Part shown: one piece after another, positions 8,497-17,051 of the stretch
Numbering within the stretch: position 1 is the stretch's first letter
Layout: each line of letters starts with the position of its first letter
From: Pseudomonas mosselii
GTDB taxonomy: Bacteria > Pseudomonadota > Gammaproteobacteria > Pseudomonadales > Pseudomonadaceae
Reading direction: 5' to 3'
Length of the DNA: 64,000 bases
NCBI RefSeq assembly: GCF_003205295.1
Contig: NZ_QJRP01000002.1
Span: forward strand, 124,001 to 188,000
The notes under the pieces: generated by a model
Database searches by the model: none
Seen by the model: only the letters and a program-made list of their open reading frames with translations
What the model was told of the DNA's origin: nothing
Made by a program: the position numbers and the translations under genes

Positions 8497-9266
8497 ATCC
8501 ATTGATCGAATTCCAAGGTTTCAACAAGTTCTTCGGCCAGCACCAGGTGCTCGCGGACATCGACCTCAAGGTCCAGGCCGGCGAGGTGGTGGTGATCCTC
8601 GGCCCCAGCGGCTGCGGCAAGAGCACCCTGCTGCGTTGCCTCAACGGGCTGGAGGAGGCCCAGGGCGGCAGCCTGCGCCTCGACGGCCAGGAACTGCTCG
8701 GCCCGGACACCAACTGGCGCCAGGTGCGCCAGCGGGTCGGCATGGTATTCCAGAGCTACCACCTGTTCGGCCATATGAGCGTGATCGACAACCTGCTGCT
8801 GGGCCCGCTGAAGGTGCAGAAGCGCGAACGCCGCGAGGCCCAGACCCAGGCCGAGGCGCTGTTGGCCCGGGTAGGCCTGCTGGACAAGCGCGACGCCTTT
8901 CCCCGCCAGCTTTCCGGTGGCCAGCAGCAACGGATCGCCATCGTCCGTTCGCTGTGCATGAACCCCCAGGTGATGCTGTTCGACGAGGTCACCGCCGCCC
9001 TCGACCCGGAGATGGTCAAGGAGGTGCTGCAGGTGATCCAGGGCCTGGCCCGCGAAGGCATGACCCTGCTCATCGTCACCCACGAAATGGCCTTCGCCCG
9101 CGCGGTGGCCGACCGCATCGTGTTCATGGAGGCCGGCAGGATCCTTGAACAGAACCACCCCGAGCGCTTCTTCACCCAACCGCAGAGCGCACGCGCGCAG
9201 CAGTTCCTGGAGAAATTCTCGTTCGTCGAAAGCCTGCCCAAGACACTGCACAAGGAACTGTCATGA
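8493..9266 (+). CDS. Polar amino-acid ABC transporter ATP-binding protein
   Basis: 257-residue GlnQ/HisP-type ATPase: Walker A GPSGCGKST, Q-loop VFQSYHLF, signature LSGGQQQR, and a Walker B reading VMLFDEV followed by TAALDPE. The usual FDEP has Val instead of Pro; the catalytic Asp-Glu remains, so activity is expected. Starts in a 4-base ATGA overlap with the preceding permease and ends in another with the following binding protein. It energises the 7191/7837 permeases. Confidence 0.93.
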   Translation: MNPLIEFQGFNKFFGQHQVLADIDLKVQAGEVVVILGPSGCGKSTLLRCLNGLEEAQGGSLRLDGQELLGPDTNWRQVRQRVGMVFQSYHLFGHMSVIDNLLLGPLKVQKRERREAQTQAEALLARVGLLDKRDAFPRQLSGGQQQRIAIVRSLCMNPQVMLFDEVTAALDPEMVKEVLQVIQGLAREGMTLLIVTHEMAFARAVADRIVFMEAGRILEQNHPERFFTQPQSARAQQFLEKFSFVESLPKTLHKELS

Positions 9267-10135
9267 AGACTGCCCCGTTCGCCAAACTGCTCGCTCCCTT
9301 GCTTGGCCTGGCCCTGCTGGCCGGCTGCAACAAATCCGAAGACCCGGCCAAGCCCGCCGCCGCCTCGCCGGCCACCAGCTACCTGGAAACCATCAAGGCC
9401 CGCGACAAGCTGATCGTCGGCGTGTTCACCGACAAGCCACCGTTCGGCTTCGTCGATGAAGGCGGGCGCTATGTGGGCTTCGACACCGATATCGGCCGCC
9501 GCTTCGCCAAGGACCTGCTGGGCGATGAAAGCAAGGTCGAGTTCGTCGCCGTCGAGCCTGCCAGCCGCATTCCGTTCCTGCAGAGCGACAAGGTCGACCT
9601 GATCCTCGCCAACATGACCGTCACCCCCGAGCGCAAGGAGGCGGTGGACTTCACCAACCCCAACCTGCGCGTGGCGGTGCAGGCCATCGTCGCCGATGGC
9701 AGCCCGGTGCAGAAGCTCGACGACCTGGCCGACAAGACCATCATCGTCACCACCGGCACCACCGCCGATATCTGGCTGACCAAGAACCACCCGGACTGGA
9801 AGCTGCTCAAGTTCGAGAAGAACACCGAGTCGCTGGCCGCGCTGGCCAATGGCCGTGGCGATGCCTATGCCCAGGACAACCTGATCCTGTTCAGCTGGGC
9901 CAAGCAGAACCCGGGCTACCGCGTGCTGCCGCAGCTGCTGGGTGACGAGGCGCCGATCGCCCCGGCGGTGAAGAAGGGCAACACCGAGTTGCGCGACTGG
10001 GTGAACAGCGAGCTGGCCAAGCTGGGCGAGGAGAAGTTCCTGCTCAAGCTGTACGACCAGTATGTGCGCAAGGAGCTGAGCGACGACACCAAGCCGGAGA
10101 GCGTGATCGTCGAAGGCGGCAAGTGGCAGGGCTGA
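9263..10135 (+). CDS. Polar amino-acid ABC transporter substrate-binding lipoprotein
   Basis: 290-residue SBP_bac_3-family binding protein. The N-terminus has a lipobox LLAGC with Cys22, predicting a periplasmic lipoprotein. The family motif GYR-like region appears as GFDTDIGRRFAKDLLG, and EPASRIPFLQSDKVDLILANM is typical of amino-acid binders. It lies last in the operon, overlapping the ATPase gene by ATGA, an unusual position because binding proteins are often first. A GC-rich hairpin follows. Ligand unknown. Confidence 0.9.
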   Translation: MKTAPFAKLLAPLLGLALLAGCNKSEDPAKPAAASPATSYLETIKARDKLIVGVFTDKPPFGFVDEGGRYVGFDTDIGRRFAKDLLGDESKVEFVAVEPASRIPFLQSDKVDLILANMTVTPERKEAVDFTNPNLRVAVQAIVADGSPVQKLDDLADKTIIVTTGTTADIWLTKNHPDWKLLKFEKNTESLAALANGRGDAYAQDNLILFSWAKQNPGYRVLPQLLGDEAPIAPAVKKGNTELRDWVNSELAKLGEEKFLLKLYDQYVRKELSDDTKPESVIVEGGKWQG

Positions 10136-10145
10136 TTGCCTGAAC

Positions 10146-10168
10146 GGGGCTGCAAAGCAGCCCCAGTT
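10146..10168. terminator. Hairpin between convergent genes
   Basis: GGGGCTGC (10146-10153) / GCAGCCCC (10157-10164) with loop AAA, followed by AGTTTCT. A likely terminator for the ABC operon. Confidence 0.65.
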
Positions 10169-10169
10169 T

Positions 10170-12533
10170 CTATCTGGGCACCAGCCGCAACGTGCTCTGT
10201 GCCGGAATCATCCCCATCCGCGCCTTGTGGTAGCGCCCCTCGATATAGTCCTCGGCCTGGTCGCCGTAATGCCGGTCGAACGGCACGCCGCTCTGCCCGA
10301 CCGGGTTGATGGTCAATGCGGAGCCTGCATCGGCGAAGTCGATCACCCGGCGGGTGGAAGGCCCATAGGTGACCGGCCAGGGCGCCGGACCGATCTTCGC
10401 CGACAGGTTGTTCGGCACCTCGTGGGTACCTGGCGCGGCGAACGGGCCGACATTGAACAGCAGGTTCAGCGGCTTCTTCACCCCCAGCGGATGGTTGTGG
10501 GTGAGGGTATGGGCCTTGCCCCATTGCCAGCTGGCCGGGTCCTTGCCGAACGTCTCGCGCAGGTGCTTGAGGCTGCGTTGCCAGGCCAGGCGCACGATGG
10601 CACTGCGGTCGGTGCGTTCGTTGCCGCCGCGCTGGTTCCACCAGGGCGATGCCGGGTCCGCGGCCAGGCGCGGCAGGGCGGCGTCGATGGCGCGGGTGCT
10701 GAGCAGCACCGGAAACCAGGTGTCGCCCAGTTCGTCGTGCAGGGCGGCGAATGCCAGCTCGTAGAGGAACTGGTTGAACAGCGTGGCACTGGTGGAGTCC
10801 AGCGGATAGTCACCGCGCCACGCGGCCAACTGCTCGACCAGCTCCTTTTCCTCGTCGCCCTGGGCGACGTTGCGCAAGGTGCCGAGCAGCGGCGCCAGGG
10901 TGCGCGGGCCATAGTCGGTGCTGGTGTCCAGCTGCAGGGCCTGGCTGTTCTGGGTGTCCCACTTGATGTCCGGGTTGCTCAGCTGGCGATCGAGCTGACG
11001 GCCGCGATCGGCCAGGTTGTAGTAGCCGGGTACGGGAACGGCGCCGGGCGGCTGGTAGTTGGCCGAGACGATGTAGCCGTTGGCCGGGTTCTCCTGCTGC
11101 GGGTTGGCGCTGAACGGGTAGAACCCCGGCTTGTCGGCCTGGCCGCTGGCGCCATCGAGAATGAACGCCGGGTTGACGCCATCCGGGCGGATCGGCAGCC
11201 GCGCCGCCGCCCACCAGCCGATATCGCCGCGGGCGTTGGCCCATACCAGGTTAAGCCCCGGCGCCTGGACCTTGGCCGCCGCCTCGCGCATCTTGCCCAG
11301 GGTGTCGGCGCGGTTGATCTGGTAGAAGCCTTCGAGGATCGGGTTGTCGGTTTCCAGGAACGCCCACCACATGGCGATGGGCGTCGGGCCGGCGGTATCG
11401 CCGAGCACGCTGTTGACGATCGGGCCATGGGGCGAGCGGCGCAGGGTGATGCTGGCCGGTTCGGAGCCCTTGACCGCAATTTTCTGCTCGGTCTTTTCCA
11501 GTGGCTGCCATTTGCCGTCGACCATCACCTGTTCGGGGTCCTGCGGGTTGGTCCGCTCTGTGATCAGGTCGACATCGTCGTTCTGGAACATGGTCAGGCT
11601 CCAGCCGAAGTCGCGGTTGTGGCCGAGCAGGGCGAACGGGTTGAGTGCCTGAAAGTAGCCATACAGGTTGAAACCCGGTGCCGACAGTTCGGCTTCGTAC
11701 CAGATGGCCGGCACGGCGAAGCTGATGTGCGGGTCGCCCGCCAGCAACGGCCGGCCGCTGCGGGTGCGGCTGCCGGCCACAGCCCAGGCGTTGCTGCCCT
11801 CGAACTGCGGGATGCCGGCATCGCCCAGGGCGTCATGGCTCAGCCTCGCCAGTTGCTCCAGGCTGCGCCAGTCGGCGGCGGCCAGGGGCGTGGCCACGGC
11901 GCCGTCAGGCTGCCAGTCGAGGTCGAAGATCTTCAGGTATTCGGGACCGAGCTGGTCGCGGATGTAGGTCAGCGCGGGGTCGGTGCGGAATGCCGCGGCG
12001 AAGCTGTAGGCGAGGTAGCCGGCGATGCTCAGGGTGTCCTCGGCAGTGAAGGGGCGTGGCGGGATGCCGAGCAGGTCGAACTCCATCGGTTTGGGATGGC
12101 CGGCCTGCCACTGGTTGATGCCGTCCAGGTACGCCTGCAGCGCCTGCCAGGCCGGCGACTCGCGGTCCTGGCGCTGCGCCATCAGGGCCGCCTGGTCGCG
12201 GATGCGCAGGCTGCGGAACAGGGTGTCGGTTTGCAGCAGCTTGTCGCCCAGCACCTCGGCCAGTTCGCCACGGGCCAGGCGGCGCATGATCTCCATCTGG
12301 AACAGACGGTCCTGGGCGTGCACGTAGCCCAGGGCGCGGTACAGGTCCTGCTCGTTCTGCGCCTGCAGGTGCGGCACGCCGCGGGCATCGAAGCGCACGC
12401 TGACCGGTGCCTGCAACCCACCGACGGCCACCTCGCCGTCACGTTGCGGCTGCTTGCCCCGCACGTACCAGTAACCGGTGCCTGCAGCGGCCACGGCGAT
12501 CACCACCGCCAGCAAGGTCAGGCTGCGCTTCAT
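10170..12533 (-). CDS. Penicillin-acylase-family N-terminal nucleophile hydrolase
   Basis: 787-residue member of the penicillin amidase family, which includes acyl-homoserine-lactone acylases. The N-terminal segment (about 1-22) is a signal or anchor helix, so it is exported to the periplasm. The precursor should self-cleave before Ser247 in EGSNAWAVAG, the N-terminal nucleophile of the beta chain; GDPHI follows as usual. Start at 12533 was chosen over 12623 because AAGGAG lies before it and the signal peptide begins there. Convergent with the ABC operon and divergent from the acetyltransferase. Substrate not determined; lactone-signal acylase, beta-lactam acylase or another amidase are all possible. 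Confidence 0.88.
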   Translation of the reverse strand: MKRSLTLLAVVIAVAAAGTGYWYVRGKQPQRDGEVAVGGLQAPVSVRFDARGVPHLQAQNEQDLYRALGYVHAQDRLFQMEIMRRLARGELAEVLGDKLLQTDTLFRSLRIRDQAALMAQRQDRESPAWQALQAYLDGINQWQAGHPKPMEFDLLGIPPRPFTAEDTLSIAGYLAYSFAAAFRTDPALTYIRDQLGPEYLKIFDLDWQPDGAVATPLAAADWRSLEQLARLSHDALGDAGIPQFEGSNAWAVAGSRTRSGRPLLAGDPHISFAVPAIWYEAELSAPGFNLYGYFQALNPFALLGHNRDFGWSLTMFQNDDVDLITERTNPQDPEQVMVDGKWQPLEKTEQKIAVKGSEPASITLRRSPHGPIVNSVLGDTAGPTPIAMWWAFLETDNPILEGFYQINRADTLGKMREAAAKVQAPGLNLVWANARGDIGWWAAARLPIRPDGVNPAFILDGASGQADKPGFYPFSANPQQENPANGYIVSANYQPPGAVPVPGYYNLADRGRQLDRQLSNPDIKWDTQNSQALQLDTSTDYGPRTLAPLLGTLRNVAQGDEEKELVEQLAAWRGDYPLDSTSATLFNQFLYELAFAALHDELGDTWFPVLLSTRAIDAALPRLAADPASPWWNQRGGNERTDRSAIVRLAWQRSLKHLRETFGKDPASWQWGKAHTLTHNHPLGVKKPLNLLFNVGPFAAPGTHEVPNNLSAKIGPAPWPVTYGPSTRRVIDFADAGSALTINPVGQSGVPFDRHYGDQAEDYIEGRYHKARMGMIPAQSTLRLVPR

Positions 12534-12621
12534 CGAGACTCCTTGTGCACTCGAACGAGAAAATGTGGTCCGATCATCGGCGGATTCGCGAACTGAGCAT
12601 AGTCCCCTGGAAGGAGTTTCC

Positions 12622-13188
12622 ATGTCCCTGAGCGAAAAACAGAAGATGCTGACCGGTCAGCTCTATCACGCGGGTTGCCCCGAGCTGCAGGCCGAACAGG
12701 CCGCCAACCGACACTGGATGCACCGCTACAACAGCAGTGTCGAGCAGCCCAACGAGGCGCGTCATGGCCTGTTGGCGGAGCATTTCGCCAGCGTGGGCGA
12801 AGGTGTGGTGATTCGCCCGCCGTTCTTCTGCGACTACGGCTACAACATCAGCGTGGGCGCGAACACCTTCATGAACTTCAACTGCGTGATCCTCGACGTG
12901 CTGCCAGTACGCATCGGCGCCGATTGCCAGATCGCCCCGGCGGTGCAGATCTACACCGCCGACCACCCTCTTGACCCGGGCCTGCGCCGCAGTGGCCTGG
13001 AAAGCGGGCGCCCGGTGATCATCGGCGACAATGTCTGGATCGGCGGCGGGGCGATCATCCTGCCGGGGGTGACCATCGGTGATAACGCCGTGGTCGGCGC
13101 GGGCAGCGTGGTGACCCGGGATGTGCCGGCCGGGGCAGTGGTGGTGGGTAACCCGGCGCGGGTGCGTCAGCCGGCCCAGGGGCAATAG
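12622..13188 (+). CDS. Maltose/galactoside O-acetyltransferase family protein
   Basis: 188-residue acetyl-CoA-dependent sugar O-acetyltransferase of the Maa/LacA/NodL type. A short N-terminal Mac domain (about 5-58, starting SEKQKMLTGQLYHAGCPEL) precedes a left-handed beta-helix of hexapeptide repeats (about 70-185, e.g. IGDNVWIGGGAIILPGVTIG). His115 in YTADHPLDP is the expected catalytic base. Start 12622 follows GGAAGGAG. Its 3' end overlaps the convergent DUF6436-like gene by 22 bases. Physiological acceptor unknown; often regarded as a detoxifying acetyltransferase. Confidence 0.93.
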   Translation: MSLSEKQKMLTGQLYHAGCPELQAEQAANRHWMHRYNSSVEQPNEARHGLLAEHFASVGEGVVIRPPFFCDYGYNISVGANTFMNFNCVILDVLPVRIGADCQIAPAVQIYTADHPLDPGLRRSGLESGRPVIIGDNVWIGGGAIILPGVTIGDNAVVGAGSVVTRDVPAGAVVVGNPARVRQPAQGQ

Positions 13189-13736
13189 CAGCCAACTGCC
13201 AGGGTATTGGATGCCTGCACCCGGCGGCCTTCATTCAGCGCCGTGAGGATCGGCTCGATGAAGCTGTTGCTGGAATTGCACACCGCGCCTTCGCTGTAGG
13301 GGCCGAAGTAGGCGAGGTTGCCGTCGCGGTCCCAGATGGCCACGGCGGGGGTGGCCGGCAGCTGCTCGCTGCCCGGCAGGCTGGCCAGCGGCTTGAGCGC
13401 GGCGAGGTTAGCCGGCAGCTGGCCGTGGCTGTCGGGGCGCTGCACGACATGGAAGCTGATGCCTTGCGGCGCGAAGTGCTCGACCAGTTCGCCCAGGTGC
13501 TGCTGGTTGCCGACGTTGCAGGGGCAGGCCGGGTCCCAGAAGTGCACCACGCGGATCGGGCCCGGGCCTGCCAGCTCGGGGGGCAGGCGCAGCTGGCTGC
13601 CGTCGAAGAAGGTGGTCTGGTTGTCGAAGGTGCGCAGGTAGCGGGACTGGAAGCTGTCGTAGGCCCACCAGAGGACGGTGGCGCAGAGCAGGACGCAGAG
13701 AGTGGCGAATAATGTCTTGGTGTTTCGGGTTGGCAT
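13167..13736 (-). CDS. Membrane-anchored thioredoxin-fold protein (DUF6436-like)
   Basis: 189 residues: one N-terminal membrane helix (about 8-26) then a periplasmic thioredoxin-like domain. FWDPACPCN gives a CPC motif at 71-73 instead of the usual CxxC, and LPATPAVAIWDRDGNLAYFG holds a cis-Pro (TPA) and strand typical of the fold. Another Cys pair lies near the C-terminus (VGCYCPWAG). The redox role is inferred from the fold. Start 13736 begins the membrane anchor (MPTRNTKTLFATLCVLL). Overlaps the end of the convergent acetyltransferase gene by 22 bases. Confidence 0.75.
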   Translation of the reverse strand: MPTRNTKTLFATLCVLLCATVLWWAYDSFQSRYLRTFDNQTTFFDGSQLRLPPELAGPGPIRVVHFWDPACPCNVGNQQHLGELVEHFAPQGISFHVVQRPDSHGQLPANLAALKPLASLPGSEQLPATPAVAIWDRDGNLAYFGPYSEGAVCNSSNSFIEPILTALNEGRRVQASNTLAVGCYCPWAG

Positions 13737-13771
13737 GGGCGGTCCGCAGAGCCTTGGAGCGACACAGGCTT

Positions 13772-13845
13772 CTGTGGGAGCGGGTTTACCCGCGAATGCG
13801 GCGGTGGCTGTACCATCGTATTCGCGGGTAAACCCGCTCCCACAG
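13772..13845. repeat. Classic P. putida-type REP pair
   Basis: Perfect 26-bp inverted arms, CTGTGGGAGCGGGTTTACCC and onward (13772-13797) and the inverse at 13820-13845, with a 22-base spacer. This is the GCGGGTTTACCCGCG REP type, seen only here in the window. Confidence 0.93.
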
Positions 13846-13941
13846 GAGCCGGGCTGCCCGATGAGTGGGGGTGCAGCTTGCCATGGCGTGGCCCAGAGCT
13901 GAATATCGCAGATCAATACTTGCTGCACACTGGATGTACCA

Positions 13942-14868
13942 ATGCCCGCCAGCTTCAATCCCGACCCGCTGCGTACCAGCCTGTCGCCCCTCGTCGATCG
14001 CCAGCCATTGTCCGCCCAGGGCCAGGCCTACCAGCGCTTCTACGGCCTGGATCTGCCCGCGCACAGTTGGCTGGGCGGCTTCCAGGTGGCGGGCTTCGAT
14101 CTGGTCGGCCAGCTCTGGCTGCCGGAGCAACCGATGGCGACATTGTTCCTGCTGCACGGCTACTACGATCACATGGGCCTGTACCGGCATGTGATCGAAT
14201 GGGCATTGGGCCAGGGCTACGCGGTGATCGGCTGCGATCTGCCAGGCCATGGCCTGTCCAGCGGCGAGCGCGCCAGCATCGACGACTTCGGCATCTACCA
14301 GCAAGTGCTTGATGCACTGTTCGAGCAGGCCCGTCTGCTGGAACTGCCACGCCCCTGGCATCTGTGTGGACAGAGTACCGGCGGGGCGATCGCGGTCGAT
14401 CACCTGCTGCACCAGGGTGAGCGCAGCCCAGTCGACGGCCAGGTGATCCTGCTGGCGCCCCTGGTGCGCCCGCGTGCCTGGCACTGGTCGAAACTGAGCT
14501 ATCGGGTGCTGCGCCACTTCGTCAACGGCATCGAGCGGCGCTTCAGCGAGAACACCAACGACCCGGCCTTCCTGCCCTTCCTCGAGGCCGACCCGCTGCA
14601 GCCACGGCGCCTGCCGACCGCCTGGGTCGGGGCGCTGATGAAGTGGGTCCGGCGTATCGAAGCCGCACCGCGCAGCACACGCCGGCCTTTGATCGTGCAG
14701 GGCGAGGCGGACGGCACGGTGGACTGGCCCTACAACCTGAAGGTGCTCAAGGCCAAGTTCGCCGAGCCGCAGATCCTCATGCTGCCCGAGGCGCGGCATC
14801 ACCTGGCCAACGAGCTGCCCGGCATCCGTCAGCGCTATTTTGACTTCATCGGCCAGCGCCTGGGCTGA
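13942..14868 (+). CDS. Alpha/beta hydrolase, lysophospholipase/monoacylglycerol-lipase type
   Basis: 308-residue serine hydrolase (Hydrolase_4 type). The oxyanion/lid region is LHGYYDHMGLYRHV, GCDLPGHGLSSG is typical of lysophospholipase/monoglyceride lipase homologues, the nucleophile elbow is GQSTGG with Ser145, the acid is near GEADGTVDW and the His is in ARHHLANE. No clear signal peptide, so probably cytoplasmic. It ends immediately before the convergent DUF2059 gene. Role likely in lipid or ester turnover; substrate unknown. Confidence 0.88.
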   Translation: MPASFNPDPLRTSLSPLVDRQPLSAQGQAYQRFYGLDLPAHSWLGGFQVAGFDLVGQLWLPEQPMATLFLLHGYYDHMGLYRHVIEWALGQGYAVIGCDLPGHGLSSGERASIDDFGIYQQVLDALFEQARLLELPRPWHLCGQSTGGAIAVDHLLHQGERSPVDGQVILLAPLVRPRAWHWSKLSYRVLRHFVNGIERRFSENTNDPAFLPFLEADPLQPRRLPTAWVGALMKWVRRIEAAPRSTRRPLIVQGEADGTVDWPYNLKVLKAKFAEPQILMLPEARHHLANELPGIRQRYFDFIGQRLG

Positions 14869-15621
14869 TCACTTCAGCTCGGCGGCGTTCTGGCCCACGG
14901 CCAGGGCCGCGCGTACCGCGGTGACCGCCGCCTTGTAGTAGGCCTGGCCGTCGGCGGACTCGGCAAAGGTGGCGAACTCCTCCAGCTCGGCGTCCGACAG
15001 GTCGCGATAGACGTACAGCAGGGTATTGTTCAGGTCTTCGCCAACCTGGTTCATCAGGCGTTGGCGTTGGCCATCGAGCAGGTTCTGCGCCTGGCCGCCG
15101 CCGAACAGGCCGGGCAGCATCGAACTCAGGCTGTCGGCCGCCACCCCGGCAATTGCCAGGCTGACCTCGGCGCCGGCTTCGCGGGCCGGCAGGGCCTGGG
15201 CCAGGTGACCGACGATCAGCAGGCGGTTGTCGCTGGCCTGGATCTTCGGCAGGCCCTTGGCGTTCTTGGCCAACTGGTCCTTGCGCGTGGCCAGCAGCTC
15301 GGCGGCCACCACCTTGCGCCCCAGCGGCGACTGGAAGAACGCGAGGGCCGGCGAGGGGTTTGCCAGGTTGGCGCGCAGTTGCGCCTGGGCCCGGCGGTCC
15401 ATGGCCTGGGCCTGGAAGCGCTGGTTGCTGTTGTTGACCAGCGCCTGGTAGACAGCAGGCGGCAGGCTGTTGCGGTAGCGCTGCTGGGCGGCGCTCACGG
15501 CATCGTTGAAATGGGCGCGCTGGTCGGGCCAGCCGGCGGCCTTGTACAGCTGATCGAGGTTGTCTGCCCAGACAGGCATGGTGCAGATCATCAGCAGAAG
15601 CAGGGAAAACAGACGGCGCAT
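14869..15621 (-). CDS. Periplasmic DUF2059-like protein
   Basis: 250-residue secreted protein. Signal peptide about 1-19 (MRRLFSLLLLMICTMPVWA) followed by an Ala/Gln-rich helical mature domain; the C-terminal part (about LSDAELEEFATFAESADGQA) is the conserved core seen in DUF2059 proteins. Function unknown in the family. It is convergent with the hydrolase (no bases between the two stops) and divergent from the 2OG-Fe(II) oxygenase. Confidence 0.78.
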   Translation of the reverse strand: MRRLFSLLLLMICTMPVWADNLDQLYKAAGWPDQRAHFNDAVSAAQQRYRNSLPPAVYQALVNNSNQRFQAQAMDRRAQAQLRANLANPSPALAFFQSPLGRKVVAAELLATRKDQLAKNAKGLPKIQASDNRLLIVGHLAQALPAREAGAEVSLAIAGVAADSLSSMLPGLFGGGQAQNLLDGQRQRLMNQVGEDLNNTLLYVYRDLSDAELEEFATFAESADGQAYYKAAVTAVRAALAVGQNAAELK

Positions 15622-15742
15622 TCAGGACTCCTGTCGGCAGGCCGCTATTGTCCTAGGCGTGGCGGGGCTTTGTCGAGTCGCCAGCGGCGCTTCCTGACCA
15701 AGTGGCGCTGTGCGAGCGGTTGCCGAATGGCTATGATGCGCC

Positions 15743-16366
15743 ATGCACACTCCTTTCGAACATCCGCTGCTGTCGACGATCGTCGACGACCTGGCCACCC
15801 GTGGCTGGTCGCAGCAACCTCGCTTCCTGCCCGACGAGCTGTCGCGCGCGCTGGCGGCCGAATGCCGTCGCCGTCACGCCGAAGGCGAGCTCAACCCTGC
15901 CAGCATTGGTCGCGGTGCCGCGCAGGAGATCCGCGAGGCGATCCGTGGCGACCAGATCCAGTGGCTCGATCCCGGCGAATCGGCGGTCTGCGACCGCTAC
16001 CTGGGCGCGATGGACAGCCTGCGCCAGGCCATCAACCAGGGCTTGTTCCTGGGGCTGGAGGATTTCGAGTGCCATTTTGCCCTGTATCCGCCAGGGGCTT
16101 TCTACAAGCGCCATCTCGACCGCTTTCGTGACGACGACCGGCGCATGGTGTCGGCCGTGCTCTACCTCAATGAAAGCTGGCAGCCGGAGGATGGCGGGCA
16201 GCTGCGCATGTTCCTGCAGGACGGTGTCGAACACGACGTGCAGCCGGTTGCGGGCAGCCTGGTGGTGTTCCTGTCGGGTGAAGTCCCGCATGAAGTGCTC
16301 CCGGCCGGGCGTGAGCGCCTGTCGTTGACCGGCTGGTTCCGGCGCCGTGGCAATGACCCGTTCTGA
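15743..16366 (+). CDS. 2-oxoglutarate/Fe(II)-dependent oxygenase (prolyl-4-hydroxylase-like)
   Basis: 207 residues with the double-stranded beta-helix fold of the 2OG-Fe(II) superfamily. The iron ligands are visible as His124 and Asp126 (YKRHLDRFRDD) and His183 (GEVPHEVLP), with Arg192 (GRERLSLTGWF) as the likely 2-oxoglutarate anchor. FHL-type sequence FALYPPGAFYKRH is common in bacterial prolyl-hydroxylase-like proteins. Its stop lies inside the next gene (DUF523), so the two are coupled. Substrate unknown. Confidence 0.88.
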   Translation: MHTPFEHPLLSTIVDDLATRGWSQQPRFLPDELSRALAAECRRRHAEGELNPASIGRGAAQEIREAIRGDQIQWLDPGESAVCDRYLGAMDSLRQAINQGLFLGLEDFECHFALYPPGAFYKRHLDRFRDDDRRMVSAVLYLNESWQPEDGGQLRMFLQDGVEHDVQPVAGSLVVFLSGEVPHEVLPAGRERLSLTGWFRRRGNDPF

Positions 16367-16856
16367 GCGGCCGAAGGTGCTGGTCAGCGCCTGCCTGCTG
16401 GGCCAGCCGGTACGCTATGACGGACGTGCCAGCGGCCATCCCGATGTCTTGCAGCGCTGGCAGGCCGAAGGCCGGGTGGTGCCGCTGTGCCCGGAGGTGG
16501 CCGGTGGCTTGCCGACGCCGCGACCGCCTGCGGAGATTCCGGGCGGACAGGGTGGTGCGGTGTTGGATGGGCAGGCACAGGTGCTGACGGTGACCGGCGA
16601 CGATGTCAGCGAGGCGTTTCTGGCCGGGGCCCGACTGGCGCTGGCGCTGGTGCGCCGGCATGGCATCCGTGTGGCGGTGCTCAAGTCCGGCAGCCCGTCG
16701 TGTGGCAACCTGCAGACCTATGACGGCACCTTCAGCGGTGTAAAGGTGGCGGGGGAAGGGGTGACCACGGCCTTGCTGCGTCGAGAAGGGGTGCAGGTGT
16801 TCAGCGAGCTGGAGCTGGAAGACGCGCAGCGAGCGTTGCTTGAAAGCTACCTGTAG
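16353..16856 (+). CDS. DUF523 domain protein
   Basis: 167 residues from ATG 16353; a GTG two codons earlier (16347) is possible. Conserved DUF523 features are VSACLLGQPVRYDG near the start, LCPEVAGGLPTPRPPAE and SGSPSCGN, i.e. Cys residues that could bind a metal or cluster. Overlaps the 2OG oxygenase gene by 14 bases. In the family it is sometimes fused to DUF1722 near photolyase genes; no such partner is present. Function unknown. Confidence 0.88.
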   Translation: MTRSERPKVLVSACLLGQPVRYDGRASGHPDVLQRWQAEGRVVPLCPEVAGGLPTPRPPAEIPGGQGGAVLDGQAQVLTVTGDDVSEAFLAGARLALALVRRHGIRVAVLKSGSPSCGNLQTYDGTFSGVKVAGEGVTTALLRREGVQVFSELELEDAQRALLESYL

Positions 16857-16902
16857 TCAGCCGATTTTGCGGGTGACCCCATTCTTCAGGCCATGCGCAA
16901 TC

Positions 16903-17023
16903 CCTGTAGGAGCGGCCTTGTGTCGCGAAAGGGCTGCGTAGCGGCCCCAGAATTTCAGTGTTGACGCAAAGATAGCCGGGGCCGCTTTGCGGCCCTTTCG
17001 CGACACAAGGCCGCTCCTACAGG
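16903..17023. repeat. REP pair
   Basis: CCTGTAGGAGCGGCCTTGTG (from 16903) and the inverse ending CTCCTACAGG at 17023, with TGTCGCGAAAGGGC units inside. Placed between convergent DUF523 and the short binding protein. Confidence 0.85.
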
Positions 17024-17051
17024 TCGGCGCAGACCTGCATTGGTAGCATGA

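Noticed and set aside
10227..12596. A long open frame antisense to the penicillin-acylase gene (about 789 codons).
   Set aside because: GC-rich shadow frame with low-complexity Arg/Gly/Ala/Gln composition and no family motifs; the acylase on the other strand has full motifs.
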